A DNA stretch of 64,000 nucleotides, from positions 87,034,618 to 87,098,617 of the forward strand of contig OZ024908.1 of the NCBI GenBank assembly GCA_964017125.1, in the 5' to 3' direction. The notes under the pieces were generated by a model, which was not told the DNA's origin, ran no database searches, and was given only the letters and a program-made list of their open reading frames with translations. Source of the DNA: Flabesymbios commensalis. Lineage: Eukaryota > Annelida > Polychaeta > Terebellida > Flabelligeridae. A program made the position numbers and the translations under genes. Positions 20,936-31,797 of the stretch are shown here, one piece after another. Each line of letters begins with the position of its first letter. Position 1 is the stretch's first letter.

Positions 20936-21091
20936 ACAAATATGTGTAATTTCCACCCACTTTAAGTTGTGGGTCGCGGTAGCGAGACACATGAAGTGGG
21001 TGAAAATTTAGGTCATTTTATTTATGGGTTAATGGAATAACTTTTAATGAAATATATTTTATTGATGCATATATCGCCATTAGCGGTTAAA
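20936..21091 (+). mobile_element. TTAA MITE, family C hairpin element
   Basis: It contains CCACCCACTTTAAGTTGTGG, GTCGCGGTAGCGAGAC and a matching inverse arm, and ends AGCGGTTAA. Other family C copies are near 21730-21830, 22070-22245, 23035-23235, 34430-34545, 49675-49825, 52440-52610, 55850-56200 and 63650-63870. Confidence 0.75.
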
Positions 21092-21190
21092 GTAACGCAA
21101 TCCAATTATAACTACCGTATTGTTTGTTCAAGTCACATTTAACTTTATTGTTTGTACAAGTCGCACTATTGTCTACTATTACTTTCACAG

Positions 21191-21290
21191 GTCATACAAA
21201 TAGCTTTGAAGATGGATTTAACGGGACAAACTGGAACCCGAAGGGGATTTCCCTCGCTTTCCTAGAGTGTTATTATTCCTTCAAAGGATG
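21191..21290 (+). CDS. SLC7-like transporter, exon 3 (loop and TM6)
   Basis: The exon lies between ACTTTCACAG and GGATG|GTAAGT, phase 1 in, phase 2 out. It encodes GHTNSFEDGFNGTNWNPKG, the extracellular-type loop with two possible N-glycosylation motifs (NGT and, across the junction region, NSF is not one). ISLAFLECYYSFKGW follows. The last block aligns with the family motif LAFYxGLFAYxGW at TM6, which lines the substrate site, though Cys and Ser replace some usual residues. Confidence 0.9.
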
Positions 21291-21387
21291 GTAAGTTTGT
21301 AATCAGGAAATGAACTGATTGGGATATCTAATATAATGGGCCTGGTGTAGATTCGCCGTGTCTCGCAAGCGATTTCAAGCCCGTTGA

Positions 21388-21640
<253 letters not shown>

Positions 21641-21719
21641 ATTTAACATTCATTTTAACTTTATACGTTGACATTTAGAATCAGCTGATCTACGCATACG
21701 CTACGACTCCTCATGTATT

Positions 21720-22246
21720 TTCAAATATTTGGTCTCAAATTAAACAACTATGAGAAATTTTCAACCACTTGAGGTTGTGGATCGCGGTAGCGAGACAAAA
21801 CCTCAAGTGGTTGATAATTTAAGTACTTAGCAGGATAAGGGTCAAGCAAATGCTCTGCATCGATGTAGAATATTGGCCTTGTAAGTCGATATTCTCTCTA
21901 AGTTACTGACACAGAACGTCACAAACCTCACCAGACCCAGTTCATCCTAGGTCACAATAATATTCTTGCGATGGCGACCATGTTAAATAATGAATAGTGG
22001 GCTCAATACACCTAATTAAAAACGAAGTACACAATTTAAAAATCGATTAAATAGCGTCAAACACAATCTATTTAAATTTTCACCCACTTGAAGTTGTGTC
22101 TCGCTACCGAGACCCATAACTTCCAGTGGGGGAAATTATGCATATTTGTTTAATTTGTGACCAAACATTTGCAAATCGTGATGTTTAAACACACATTTCT
22201 TTCCCAATAACAGTGATTTGATCGGCCAATACGACGATAGTCGGGA
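21720..22246. mobile_element. two family C MITE copies
   Basis: Hairpins CCACTTGAGGTTGTGG / CCTCAAGTGG at 21766-21812 and CACCCACTTGAAGTTGTG / ACTTCCAGTGGGG at about 22081-22132 mark two copies. GACCAAACATTTGCAAATCG blocks are also present. Between them (21840-22060) is ordinary intron sequence. Confidence 0.65.
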
Positions 22247-22261
22247 TCAGCAGGATAAAAT

Positions 22262-22452
22262 TAGAGGTTTTACCATGGCTAAAGTTGTATCGTCCCACAT
22301 ATCAGCCCTCCCTAGTTGTATTCTCCAGATGGTCATGGGTCTTGTATCGCCCGAAGACCGCAGGTCTAGGGCGATACAAGACCCATGACCCGAGGGAGAA
22401 TACAACTAGGGAGGGCTGATGTGCGGACCGATACAACTTTAGCCATGGTATG
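22262..22452. mobile_element. long fold-back element, about 190 bp
   Basis: The arms pair over about 85 nt each: ACCATGGCTAAAGTTGTATC with its inverse near 22430-22449, TCAGCCCTCCCTAGTTGTAT with ATACAACTAGGGAGGGCTGA, and TCATGGGTCTTGTATCGCCC with its inverse, around a GAAGACCGCAGGTCT loop. Nearly the whole element is a hairpin. Confidence 0.85.
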
Positions 22453-22844
22453 GTCTTTTTATCTTATACCAACATTTTCAGTCAAATTATGCTTACGTTA
22501 GACTGTATAGAGAACTGCAGTTTAGAAGGTGATCTGGGCGTAGGCGGTAGATAACATGCAATGACCAAACATCCCCGGGGGAATAACTAACGTATACCTA
22601 CCATCACAAGTTGGTTCCTCTAAATCTTCATAGCTGTATCAGCCGGGTAAGAAAAGCTTGTATTCGTTACAATACAATCCTTGGTACGAGATAAGGGTTA
22701 ATACAATGCATACACAATGAAATAGTCAAACTTGATAAGGTAAATGAGTAGAAGTTGAAAGTCATGATCTAGGGATACATAACTTACATACAGTATGAAC
22801 ACCGGGTTGCTGTATTGTGTTATTTATTGTATTGTTTGTTGCAG

Positions 22845-22889
22845 GGAAAGAATTAATACATTACCAGAAGAGATGGTCAATCCATACAG
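22845..22889 (+). CDS. SLC7-like transporter, exon 4 (45 nt)
   Basis: A 45-nt exon lies between TTTGTTGCAG and TACAG|GTGAGA, phase 2 in and out. It encodes ERINTLPEEMVNPY, with the flanking W and R split across junctions. This is the signature region W-x-x-L-N-x-V-x-E-E-x-x-N-P-x-R that follows TM6 in SLC7 transporters. The short exon is secured by phase match and this motif. Confidence 0.9.
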
Positions 22890-22899
22890 GTGAGAACTT

Positions 22900-23000
22900 T
22901 ACAATAGCTTGTTCTCGTCCTGATCATCACAAATGTCTTAGTTAGCTCTTTCTGCTTCATTTGAATACCTATGTCATGAGTCCACGACCATTATAAATAT
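22900..23000 (-). mobile_element. partial family D MITE, reverse
   Basis: AAATGTCTTAGTTAGCTCTT and ATTTGAATACCTATGTCATG match the tail of family D in reverse. The hairpin end is missing. Confidence 0.6.
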
Positions 23001-23229
23001 TACAATTTTCTAAGATTGAGATCTCTATACGCAAAATAAAATAATTTAAAATTTCACCCACTTGAAGTTGTGTCTCGCTACCGCGACCCACAAGTAGGCC
23101 TACTCATTTCTGTTACATTTGAGAAACAAACATAATGCAAATCTCGATATTTTAACATTCATTCCATTCCCAATAACTGTAATTTGCTAATAAAAAAACT
23201 TTAAAAACAACTATATTTGTGATTAGCGG

Positions 23230-23480
23230 TTAACCCTTACAGCGCGGGGATCGACTTTAGTCGTCAGAATCTGACGTCTCTAGACGTCAGATTCTGACGT
23301 CAAAAGTCGATCCCCGCACTGTAAGAGTAAAAATATTTCTAATGGTCGTAGATCCATAACATAGGTATTCAAATGAACCGGAAAGAGCTAACTAAGACAT
23401 TTATGATAATTTCAAATTGAAAGAGATAATTTTTTCTCCATGGTTGATACAAAAATATTCAGCGCTCCAAGGTTTAAAGG
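23230..23480 (+). mobile_element. TTAA MITE, family D
   Basis: TTAACCCTTACAGCGCGGGG leads to the hairpin GACGTCTCTAGACGTC with long arms, then CCATAACATAGGTATTCAAA and ATTCAGCGCTCCAAGG. The hairpin loop forms a palindrome around TCTAGA. Confidence 0.8.
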
Positions 23481-23874
23481 GGTAAAAGCCTTTAGGAATT
23501 TTCATTTCAGTCCTGATAGTCAGTTATATGCAAGTATAATAGTTGTGAATGTTATCGTCCTAATAATCGATTACACTGGCGAATCAGAGGGGCGTGCGCC
23601 TCCCCTAGTTACAAATGCTTTCAAAAGTCTACTAAGCAATGGTTAATTAGCCTAAATTCCACAAAAGTATTTCCTGTGATATCAAGTTCATATATGTTTT
23701 TAAATAATATCAGAAATTCAGCCCTGACAGTCCACTAAGCATGGTAAATTAAATGTTAATAGTGGTCTCATATTAGGACCGTCAGCTTGATTTTTATATA
23801 AATCACCAGAGCTTTACCCCTGACTTTGATCTGGTAATTATATCTGTCATGTTCATTTTGTTTGATTTTATATT

Positions 23875-26234
23875 CCCAGAGACCTGCCGCTGACGGTGGT
23901 TATATTGATTCTACTTGTTATTTTGTTTTATTTTATATTTCCAGAGACCTGCCGCTGACAGTGGTTATATCGTTTCTACTTGTTATTTTGTTTTGTTTTA
24001 TATTTCCAGAGACCTGCCGCTGACAGTGGTTATATCGTTTCTACTTGTTATTTTCTTTATTTTATATTTCTAGAGACCTGCCGCTGACGGTGGTTATATC
24101 GATTCTACTTGTTATTTTATATTTCTAGAGACCTGCCGCTGACAGTGGTTATATCGATTCTACTTGTTATTTTGTGTGTTTTATATTTCTAGAGACCTGC
24201 CGCTGACGGTGGTTATATCGATTCTACTTGTTATTTTATATTTCTAGAGACCTGCCGCTGACGGTGGTTATATCGTTTCTACTTGTTATTTTGTTTTATT
24301 TTATATTTCCAGAGACCTGCCGCTGACGGTGGTTATATCGGCTCTACTTGTTATTTTGTTTGTTTTATATTTCCAGAGACCTGCCGCTGACGGTGGTTAT
24401 ATCGATTCTACTTGTTATTTTGTTTGATTTTATATTTCCAGAGACCTGCCGCTGACGGTGGTTATATCGGTCTTACTTGTTATTTTGTTTTATTTTATAT
24501 TTCCAGAGACCTGCCGCTGACAGTGGTTATATCGGTTCTACTTGTTATTTTGTTTGTTTTATATTTCCAGAGACCTGCCGCTGACGGTGGTTATATCGGT
24601 TATACTTGTTATTTTGTTTGTTTTATATTTCCAGAGACCTGCCGCTGACGGTGGTTATATCGGTTCTACTTGTTATTTTGTTTGTTTTATATTTCCAGAG
24701 ACCTGCCGCTGACGGTGGTTATATCGGTTATACTTGTTATTTTGTTTGTTTTATATTTCCAGAGACCTGCCGCTGACGGTGGTTATATCGGTCTTACTTG
24801 TTATTTTGTTTTATTTTATATTTCCAGAGACCTGCCGCTGACAGTGGTTATATCGATTCTACTTGTTATTTTGTTTGATTTTATATTTCCAGAGACCTGC
24901 CGCTGACGGTGGTTATATCGGTTCTACTTGTTATTTTGTTTGTTTTATATTTCCAGAGACCTGCCGCTGACAGTGGTTATATCGGTTCTACTTGTTATTT
25001 TGTTTGTTTTATATTTCCAGAGACCTGCCGCTGACGGTGGTTATATCGGCTATACTTGTTATTTTGTTTGATTTTATATTTCCAGAGACCTGCCGCTGAC
25101 AGTGGTTATATCGGTTCTACTTGTTATTTTGTTTTATTTTATATTTCCAGAGACCTGCCGCTGACGGTGGTTATATCGGCTCTACTTGTTATTTTGTTTG
25201 ATTTTATATTTCCAGAGACCTGCCGCTGACGGTGGTTATATCGGTTCTACTTGTTATTTTGTTTGTTTTATATTTCCAGAGACCTGCCGCTGACAGTGGT
25301 TATATCGATTCTACTTGTTATTTTGTTTGTTTTATATTTCCAGAGACCTGCCGCTGACGGTGGTTATATCGGCTCTACTTGTTATTTTGTTTGATTTTAT
25401 ATTTCCAGAGACCTGCCGCTGACGGTGGTTATATCGGCTCTACTTGTTATTTTGTTTGATTTTATATTTCCAGAGACCTGCCGCTGACGGTGGTTATATC
25501 GGTTCTACTTGTTATTTTGTTTGTTTTATATTTCCAGAGACCTGCCGCTGACAGTGGTTATATCGGTCCTACTTGTTATTTTGTTTTATTTTATATTTCC
25601 AGAAACCTGCCGCTGATGGTGGTTATATCGATTCTACTTGTTATTTTTTTTGATTTTATATTTCCAGAGACCTGCCGCTGACGGTGGTTATATCAGTTAT
25701 ACTTATTATTTTGATTGATTTTATATTTCCAGAGACCTGCCGCTGACGGTGGTTATATCGGTTCTACTTGTTATTTTGTTTGATTTTATATTTACAGAGA
25801 TCTGTCGCTGACGGTGGTTATATCGGTTCTACTTGTTATTTTCCATTTCTAGAGACTAACCGCTGACGGTGGTTATATCGGGTATACTTATTATTTTGTT
25901 TTATTTTATATTTCCAGAGACCTCCCGCTGAAGGTGGTTGTATCGGTTATACTTATTATTTTGTTTGATTCTATATTTCCAGAGACCTGCCGCTGACGGG
26001 GGTCATATCGGTTATACTTATTATTTTGTTTGATTTAATAATTCCAGAGACCTGCCGCTGACGGTGGTTATATCGGTTCTATACTTGTTATTTTATATTT
26101 CCAGAGACTTACCGCTGACGGTGGTTATATCGGGTATACTTAATATTTTGTTTGATTTTATATTCATAGAGACCTGCCGCTGACGGTGGTTATATCGGTT
26201 ATACTTATTATTTTGTTTGATTTTATATTTTCAG
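23875..26234 (+). repeat. exon 5 acceptor-copy array (65-bp unit, about 36 copies)
   Basis: The unit is intronic TTGTTATTTTGTTTGATTTT plus TATATTTCCAG (3' splice site) plus AGACCTGCCGCTGACGGTGG and TTATATCGGTTCTAC, the first ~35 nt of exon 5. Almost every unit keeps the polypyrimidine tract and AG. Variants are ACGGTGG versus ACAGTGG, GGTTCTA, GATTCTA and GGTTATA. The outer units at both ends are the most diverged. The frames of YFQRPAADGGYIG repeats are artefacts. The last copy becomes the real exon. Confidence 0.95.
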
Positions 26235-26358
26235 AGATCTGCCGCTGACGGTAGTTATATCGGTCCTACTGGTGACCACGGTGTTTGTCCTGGCTAACGT
26301 GGCCTACTTCAGCGTGCTGACCCCTGAGCAGCTCAGCCAATCAGGAGCCGTCGCCTTG
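26235..26358 (+). CDS. SLC7-like transporter, exon 5 (TM7)
   Basis: The exon lies between ATATTTTCAG and GCCTTG|GTAAAC, phase 2 in, phase 0 out. It encodes DLPLTVVISVLLVTTVFVL then ANVAYFSVLTPEQLSQSG. This is the NLPLAIIISLPLVTxxYxLxNxAYFxVLxPxE block, one of the best-kept parts of SLC7 proteins. It is the true exon because only this copy reads on past the repeated 35 nt. Confidence 0.95.
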
Positions 26359-26383
26359 GTAAACACCCGCAAACAGGAAACGA

Positions 26384-26475
26384 TTAATCATTGCTGGGTT
26401 AATGTTGGCCCAGCATCGACAAGGATGGGCCAACCATAAACCAGCATTGGATGAACCGTTTGTGTTTTCTGGGAA
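26384..26475. mobile_element. family E MITE fragment
   Basis: GCTGGGTTAATGTTGGCCCA, CATCGACAAGGATGG, then CAGCATTGGATGAACCG and TGTGTTTTCTGGG. Typical family E arms. Confidence 0.65.
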
Positions 26476-27399
26476 TCTGTTCATACCTGTGTGTGTATGT
26501 GGGGGGGGGGACTTATTTGTCATACAAATGATAGAATATAGACGGGTAGATATAGGAAAATAACCACCCGAACCACAAAAAAATAAAATAAAAGGTTACT
26601 CAACGGTTTTCTATCCTACTGGATATAGTGAATGACCCAAAAAAAGTCTCAAAACCTGGCCCATAAAAGTCCGAAAATCCAAGATGGCCGCCATTCGGCC
26701 GTGAAAATCGGTAAAACCATCCTAAGTTGACCAAAATTTTACAATTAAGCCACGATTCTTGTTTATAATCCATGTTTTTAGGAGTTGGGGAACTCATTAG
26801 TCACAATAACATTCTGGAGGTATAAAAAAACTAAGATGGAAGTCGGGCAAGGTCAAAGTTCAATTTAAAGGTAAAATAGGATTTTTCAACAAATAAAAGT
26901 AAGAACAAGTGTAATACCTTTTTTTCGTGTAATTTCATGATTCAAGGTCATCTTCAATGTCAAAAGGTCAACTTCAAGGTCAAGTAATCAAAAATTTGAT
27001 TTTTACCAAATGAAGCTAAGAACATGTGTAATACCTCATTTTCATGTGATATTGACTGGTAAATCATTTCATGGTATTATGTTTGTGATTCAAGGTGATC
27101 TTCAAGGTCAAGAGGTCAATTTTAAGGTTAAATTCCTGAAAGCATTATCTTCAACAAAAATACGAATATCATAGTTGTGGCTATAAGGTTAATTAGCTAT
27201 TATTGACTGGATACAATGTTTTTGTTCTTGTTCCTTCCCATCGTCTTTGAATGCTTCACCGTCGCTATGGAACGTTGCCAAATGCTCTATAACGTCTCCC
27301 AATCGCCCTTCCACACCATCCCATTGCCATTATTATTTGGTGGATTTGACTCGTTAAATCCGGTTTAATTCCGTCAATAGAGGCACAGTAATTAATTAG

Positions 27400-28232
27400 C
27401 CCTATTTCCTTGTGCGCTGCTCGGGTGTGGCTGGCCAGCAGGGATTATATAAATGGTGGCTTAATTGCAACCAGCAGTGGTCATTGTGCAGCAGCTGGCG
27501 TGTGCGCTTTGTGGCGGTAAAATTTAAATCAGTAATGTCTTCGCCCCTCAACATGGCTAGGGCCTCCATTGACGTGTATCCCTCTTTAACTAGTGTTTTC
27601 ACAACATCTTCAGAGATCTTTCGTTTCTTCAGCCAATCTGACATTGCCCCTCGTTCTTCAAAGCCTCTCTGTTGCATTTTACCGCCTCGCCGTGGCCCTT
27701 AAATGCCTGATGCCCTTTAATGCTTGTTCGTCGCCCTTTAGCACCTCCACATCACGCCTTATTTCCTACCTATCACCTTTTAAGGCACCCACATCTCACC
27801 TCCACATCGGTTCGTCGCCCTTTATGCATCTACGTCGGCTTTTGACGCCTCTCGGTTGGGAATGAAGGCCTTTCCATCGCCCTTTAGCACCTCTCCGTTA
27901 CCCTTTAACGCATCTTTTTCGCCCTCCAACGTCACCCCATTGCCCTTAAACGCGCCCCGTCACACTTAAACGAATCTTTGTCGTCCCTTTACCACTCCCC
28001 ATAACCTTTTAACGCCTGTTCATCGCTCTTTAGCGCCATTTGAGGCATCTACGTTACCCTTTAACGCTTCCTTACTGCCCGCCTTCACATCGTCATTTAG
28101 CGCTTCCTCGTCGCCCTTTAATGCCTCCCCAACACCTTTTACCACACGAAGTCGCACTTTTACGCCTCTTCGTCGTTTTTTAAATCGCCCTTCAATGCCT
28201 TCCCATTGCCATTTAACGCCTCTGGCCTTTCA
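27400..28232 (-). pseudogene. decayed gene fragment: heptad repeats then SAM-like domain
   Basis: Read on the minus strand, 28230 down to about 27700 is a worn 21-nt repeat (GAGGCGTTAAAGGGCGAC). It encodes heptads of the EALKGDx type, which would form a coiled coil. Stops and frame changes are frequent. Next is an open stretch (27677-27402) with MSDWLKKRKISEDVVKTL, then EGYTSMEALAMLRGEDITDL. That layout (WL, a short helix, then a GYTSMEAL helix and an ED-DL turn) looks like a SAM-type helical domain. A coiled coil plus SAM-like domain could be a signalling or scaffold protein, but the exact family is not identified. No intact frame; a captured or retrocopied remnant. Confidence 0.55.
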
Positions 28233-29110
28233 CTTGTTATGCCATGTTATTTTCTAAAAATGACGTTTTCACAAAGTTAAATTCATTTTTTTGCCTTGAG
28301 AATGCTGAATCATTACAAAAATTCAATTATCCTTTGAATATCACTCCTGAACGAGATATCATTCGTTGTGTAATTTGGGGCATATATATGATTTGTACCT
28401 CCCAGAGTGCACACCAAGAGCTTAGCATTTAAGGTTAATTTTTATGTCGGGAGAGGGGAAGGGGGTGTACTCACATGCTTTAGCTTGATAAAAGATCTGA
28501 ATAAAATAAATTATATAAACACAATGTACATGTATTCCTTGAATTTCACTGCTTATGCATGACATATCTTCCAGTAAATGTTACTGCGGCATGTATGGTC
28601 TAAAATATATATATTTAAAAAGGGCAAACATATAGCGTTTAGAAAATACCATCAATACAATTTCAACAATATGGACCAGCTGCTTTTTTGTGATGATTCA
28701 CAAATATTCGAGCAAATTACATTTAAAAAGGTCGGAATAAATGTTGTAGGCCTATATCCAAGAACGTTGTACAAGTTATATCTACATCACCATACAAATA
28801 CATGCAGCTTGTAGTATGGGTATTATTCGGACATCAGAACATTAGGCCAGTGAATATTACGTCATTTAATACTTTGAGTAAACATATAACAGCAATTATA
28901 TACACTAAATCTTTCATAGAAATTTCCGTCTAGTCATTGGCGGCCATCTTGGATTTTCCACCTTTTTGGTAGTCAGATTTTGATAAGACTTTTTTCCCGC
29001 TATGAAGTACATCCCATAGGTCACAAAACTACTGGCTATTTGCATAAATCGACCTGCCTATACCAGAAATGGATTTCCAGTAGGCTAGGTTGGGTCGGTT
29101 ATCTCTATAT
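28233..29110. other. middle of the 3.5 kb element, no gene seen
   Basis: AT-rich, with one internal copy of the GGCGGCCATCTTGGATTTTC end motif at about 28940. Short frames only. Confidence 0.35.
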
Positions 29111-30385
29111 ACCCGAAAAATAGGTATTACACTTGTTATTACTTTTTAAAAATCATGTGTTGGTCTCTTGACCTTAAAATTGACGTTTTGACATCGGAGA
29201 CCTTTATTCTTTAAAATGATACTTATTACATTTTGACCTTGGAATTTCCTTTTTTATCTTGGAGGTGTCATTGAATCATCAAAATAACACCATAAATGGA
29301 TTTTCCAGTAAAAATCAGATCAAAAAAAGGTATTACACATTATGATTGTTGATATTTGAACTTGTTAAAAAATGTTTTTTTTAGGAATTGGAAATTATAA
29401 TTGACTTTTTGATCTTGAAGGTAACCTTGAATCACAAACATAAAGCCATAGAATGAATTACCAGTCAAAATCCCATAAAAAAGATAAAAAAGAGGTATTA
29501 CACATGTTCTGAGCTTTATTTGGTAAAAATCAAATTTCCTTTTATTTGGCCTTGAAATTGACCTTATAGCATTGAAGATGACCTTGAATACTGACAATAA
29601 TATAAGGGGTGGATTTTCTAGTCAAAATTACACGAAGAAAATGTATTACATTTGTTCCTACCTTTATTTTTTGAAAAATCCTATTTTACCTTTAAATTGA
29701 CCTTTGACCTTGGTTTCTGCCCTCTAGTCCCTCCGCCATCATAGATTTTTGACAGTGCCGGAATGTTAAGGTAACTAATAATTTCCACAACTCTTCAAAA
29801 CATGGATTATAAACAAGAATCATGGTTTAATTGTAAAATTTTGGGCAACTTAGTATGATTTTACCGATTTTAACGGCCAATGGCGGCCATCTTGGATTTC
29901 CGGACTTTTATGAGTCAGATTTTGATGTACTTTTTTTGTCATTGACTATATCCAGAAGGATATAAAACCGTTGAGAAACCTTTTTTTTATTTTATTTTTT
30001 GGCTCATGTGGTATATCGACCCGTTTAATATATGTACATAAAGATTTATAGGCCTACAAAATCGTTAATTTGCTAAAATCGCACGACAAATTACATGGTA
30101 TCACATGCAGAATTAAAACTCACGCTAAATGGCATTGACATAATAATACACCGGATTTTTCGATAATATAAACAGATAAATGATTACTGCTTGAAAAAAT
30201 TAGAATGCCCCTATGCCAATATATGCACATAGCGGTCTATTATTCAGTTTCGCGCACCAAAACCATGTATAAAATAGCTATTATGTGTGATATACAAATT
30301 ATATATAGGCCAGTAGTTTTTTCTCAAATACTAAATGTCCATGAAACAGGGAAGATTTTTTTTGAAATTGGGAAATAATTTTTTT

Positions 30386-30637
30386 CAACCTTTTAATACC
30401 TCACGATGCATCAAAGCATCATTTTCCATCTCTGAAGTATGACTTAATTTCCTAAGAGCCACGTTTTTAGAACGAATATTTCTATAGGACTGTTTTATTA
30501 ATAACAGTGTATTTTTTTATTTGCCACCCACTACAAGGCATCTTCATCCACTGCAATTTAGTCGAGAATTGCGACAGCAATTTGCAGTTTGTAGTAGATG
30601 AAGATGACAATGGTGAACTGAGGCTTGAAATGGTTAA
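30386..30637 (+). mobile_element. TTAA MITE, family B
   Basis: Left block CCTCACGATGCATCAAAGCA, hairpin with CAGTTTGTAG, right end CTTGAAATGGTTAA. Diverged. Confidence 0.75.
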
Positions 30638-30837
30638 AATATGAAGGCGAGCATTCTTTTCTAAAAACAGTAAATGTACAAGAACTAAGGACATTTTTTT
30701 CAACATGTGATTTCCCGAAATTTCTCCTGCAAAAAACAGCTTAAATTATGTCACACTTATTTTTTTGTATATTGTATTGCTGCAAGCTTTGCTTTGCTGC
30801 AAGCTCTATTTGTATAATGCAGTAACTGCATGTATAG

Positions 30838-31301
30838 CAGGGGCGGATTTAGACAGGGTTGAGAGGGTTACAGAACCCTGTCAGCATTTTCAAATTGATC
30901 ACAGTACAGGGTTTCACACCTGAAAAAGGCATTTTTTAGGTTTGGATCCCTGTCAGCTTTTTAAAATTAAACTGACCGGGTTCCAAAACAAAAGTGACAC
31001 TTATCTTTCGTTAATTCTAATTTAGGAGACAAGTAATTTAAAACGATTGATAAGCCTAGTTGTTGGCGCTAGAAAGTGTGGAGGGGGGGGGCCGGTCAGT
31101 AGCACTGAGCCTTTAATTGTCACGCCTAATTGCTGTGTAAGCAGTGGATCACACCGATGTTGGCGCCTTGACCATTACATAACATTCACTCCACCCCCTG
31201 TGTCCTGTTACCCACACAAATAATATAAGGTTTTAATAGATATATTATATGTATATAAGTAAATTGAAACCCTGTCAATTTTTTTTCTGGATCCGCCCCT
31301 G
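30838..31301. mobile_element. 464-bp non-autonomous element with CAGGGGCGGAT ends
   Basis: CAGGGGCGGATTTAGACAGG at the left is inverted to GGATCCGCCCCTG at the right. The flanks share TATAG (30833-30837 and 31302-31306). Inner inverted blocks around CAGGGTTT also pair. CAGGGGCGGATCCAG-type ends are typical of hAT elements, but those duplicate 8 bp and only 5 bp are seen here. Confidence 0.75.
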
Positions 31302-31416
31302 TATAGTTTTCCCACTGTTTTTAAAATAATAAAGTTTGTCTGTAACCCATCAAGGCCAACTATGTCGAAAATTAAGTTAATCCACTATATTATGTTATGT
31401 ATGTTTTTTGCTGCAG

Positions 31417-31520
31417 GATTTTGCTCAAAGCGCTTTGCCAGGCTGGGAGTGGGTGATTATCGTCTGTGTTGTGATGTCATGTATCGGCTGCTACTGTGCT
31501 ATCCACGTAGCCGACAGCAG
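31417..31520 (+). CDS. SLC7-like transporter, exon 6 (TM8)
   Basis: The exon lies between TTTGCTGCAG and GACAGCAG|GTGAGG, phase 0 in, phase 2 out. It encodes DFAQSALPGWEWVIIVCVV then MSCIGCYCAIHVADSR. It aligns with the TM8 segment whose family form ends GSxNGxxFxxSR. The SR start of the short helix is kept, while the usual Gly/Asn run is replaced by CIGCYCAIHVAD. This cysteine-rich change near the transport site sets this protein apart from mammalian LATs. Confidence 0.9.
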
Positions 31521-31700
31521 GTGAGGGCACTCACTCACTCACTCACTCGCTCACTCACTCACTCACTCACTCACTCACTCACTCACTCACTCACTCACTC
31601 ACTCACTCACTCACTCACTCACTCACTCACTCACTCACTCACTCACTCACTCACTCACTCACTCACTCACTCACTCACTCACTCAACATGTATGTTTTAG
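31521..31700 (+). repeat. intron 6, almost entirely (CACT)n microsatellite
   Basis: This 180-nt intron starts GTGAGGGCACTCACTC and runs through about 38 CACT units to 31684, then TCAACATGTATGTTTTAG. The microsatellite begins 8 nt after the donor and leaves only about 16 nt before exon 7, so its length sets the intron length. The frame of repeated THSL is an artefact. Confidence 0.95.
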
Positions 31701-31797
31701 AATCCAGTACGCTGCTGGCAGAAAGGGACAAATGCCACAGATGTTTGCACTTATCAGTACAAAGTTCAACAGTCCGCTGGTGGCCAGTATATTTGTG
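31701..31797 (+). CDS. SLC7-like transporter, exon 7
   Basis: The exon lies between TATGTTTTAG and TTTGTG|GTAATA, phase 2 in, phase 0 out. It encodes IQYAAGRKGQMPQMFALIST then KFNSPLVASIFV. This is the cytoplasmic SLC7 block SRLxFVAxREGxLPxxLSxIH followed by TPxPAL at the start of TM9. Match is strong and the phase joins both neighbours. Confidence 0.92.

Larger units (their letters stand above)
26542..30024. mobile_element. 3.5 kb element with long inverted ends (AAGATGGCCGCC)
   Basis: The left end ACGGGTAGATATA and the right end TATATCGACCCGT are inverted. Inside them AAATAAAATAAAAGGTTACTC, CAACGGTTTTCTATCC, TCCAAGATGGCCGCCATT, AAAATTTTACAATTAAGCC and CAAGAATC-type blocks recur in inverse order at 29736-30000. 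Arms reach inward for several hundred bases as diverged AAGGTCATCTTCAAGGTCAA repeats (26900-27150 and 29150-29700). A third copy of the GGCGGCCATCTTGGAT piece is at about 28940. No clear target duplication. It encloses the SAM-like gene fragment at 27400-28230, so it is either a fold-back carrier of a captured gene or two inverted copies around it. Confidence 0.75.

Noticed and set aside
24412-25681. Frames of about 63-78 codons with repeated FQRPAADGGYIG or FYISRDLPLTVVIS
   Set aside because: They are copies of the exon 5 edge plus intron, and stops occur within each repeat block. Only the last copy is a real exon.
31362-31700. Frame of 112 codons ending in THSL repeats
   Set aside because: It reads exon 6 in the wrong phase and then the (CACT)n intron.
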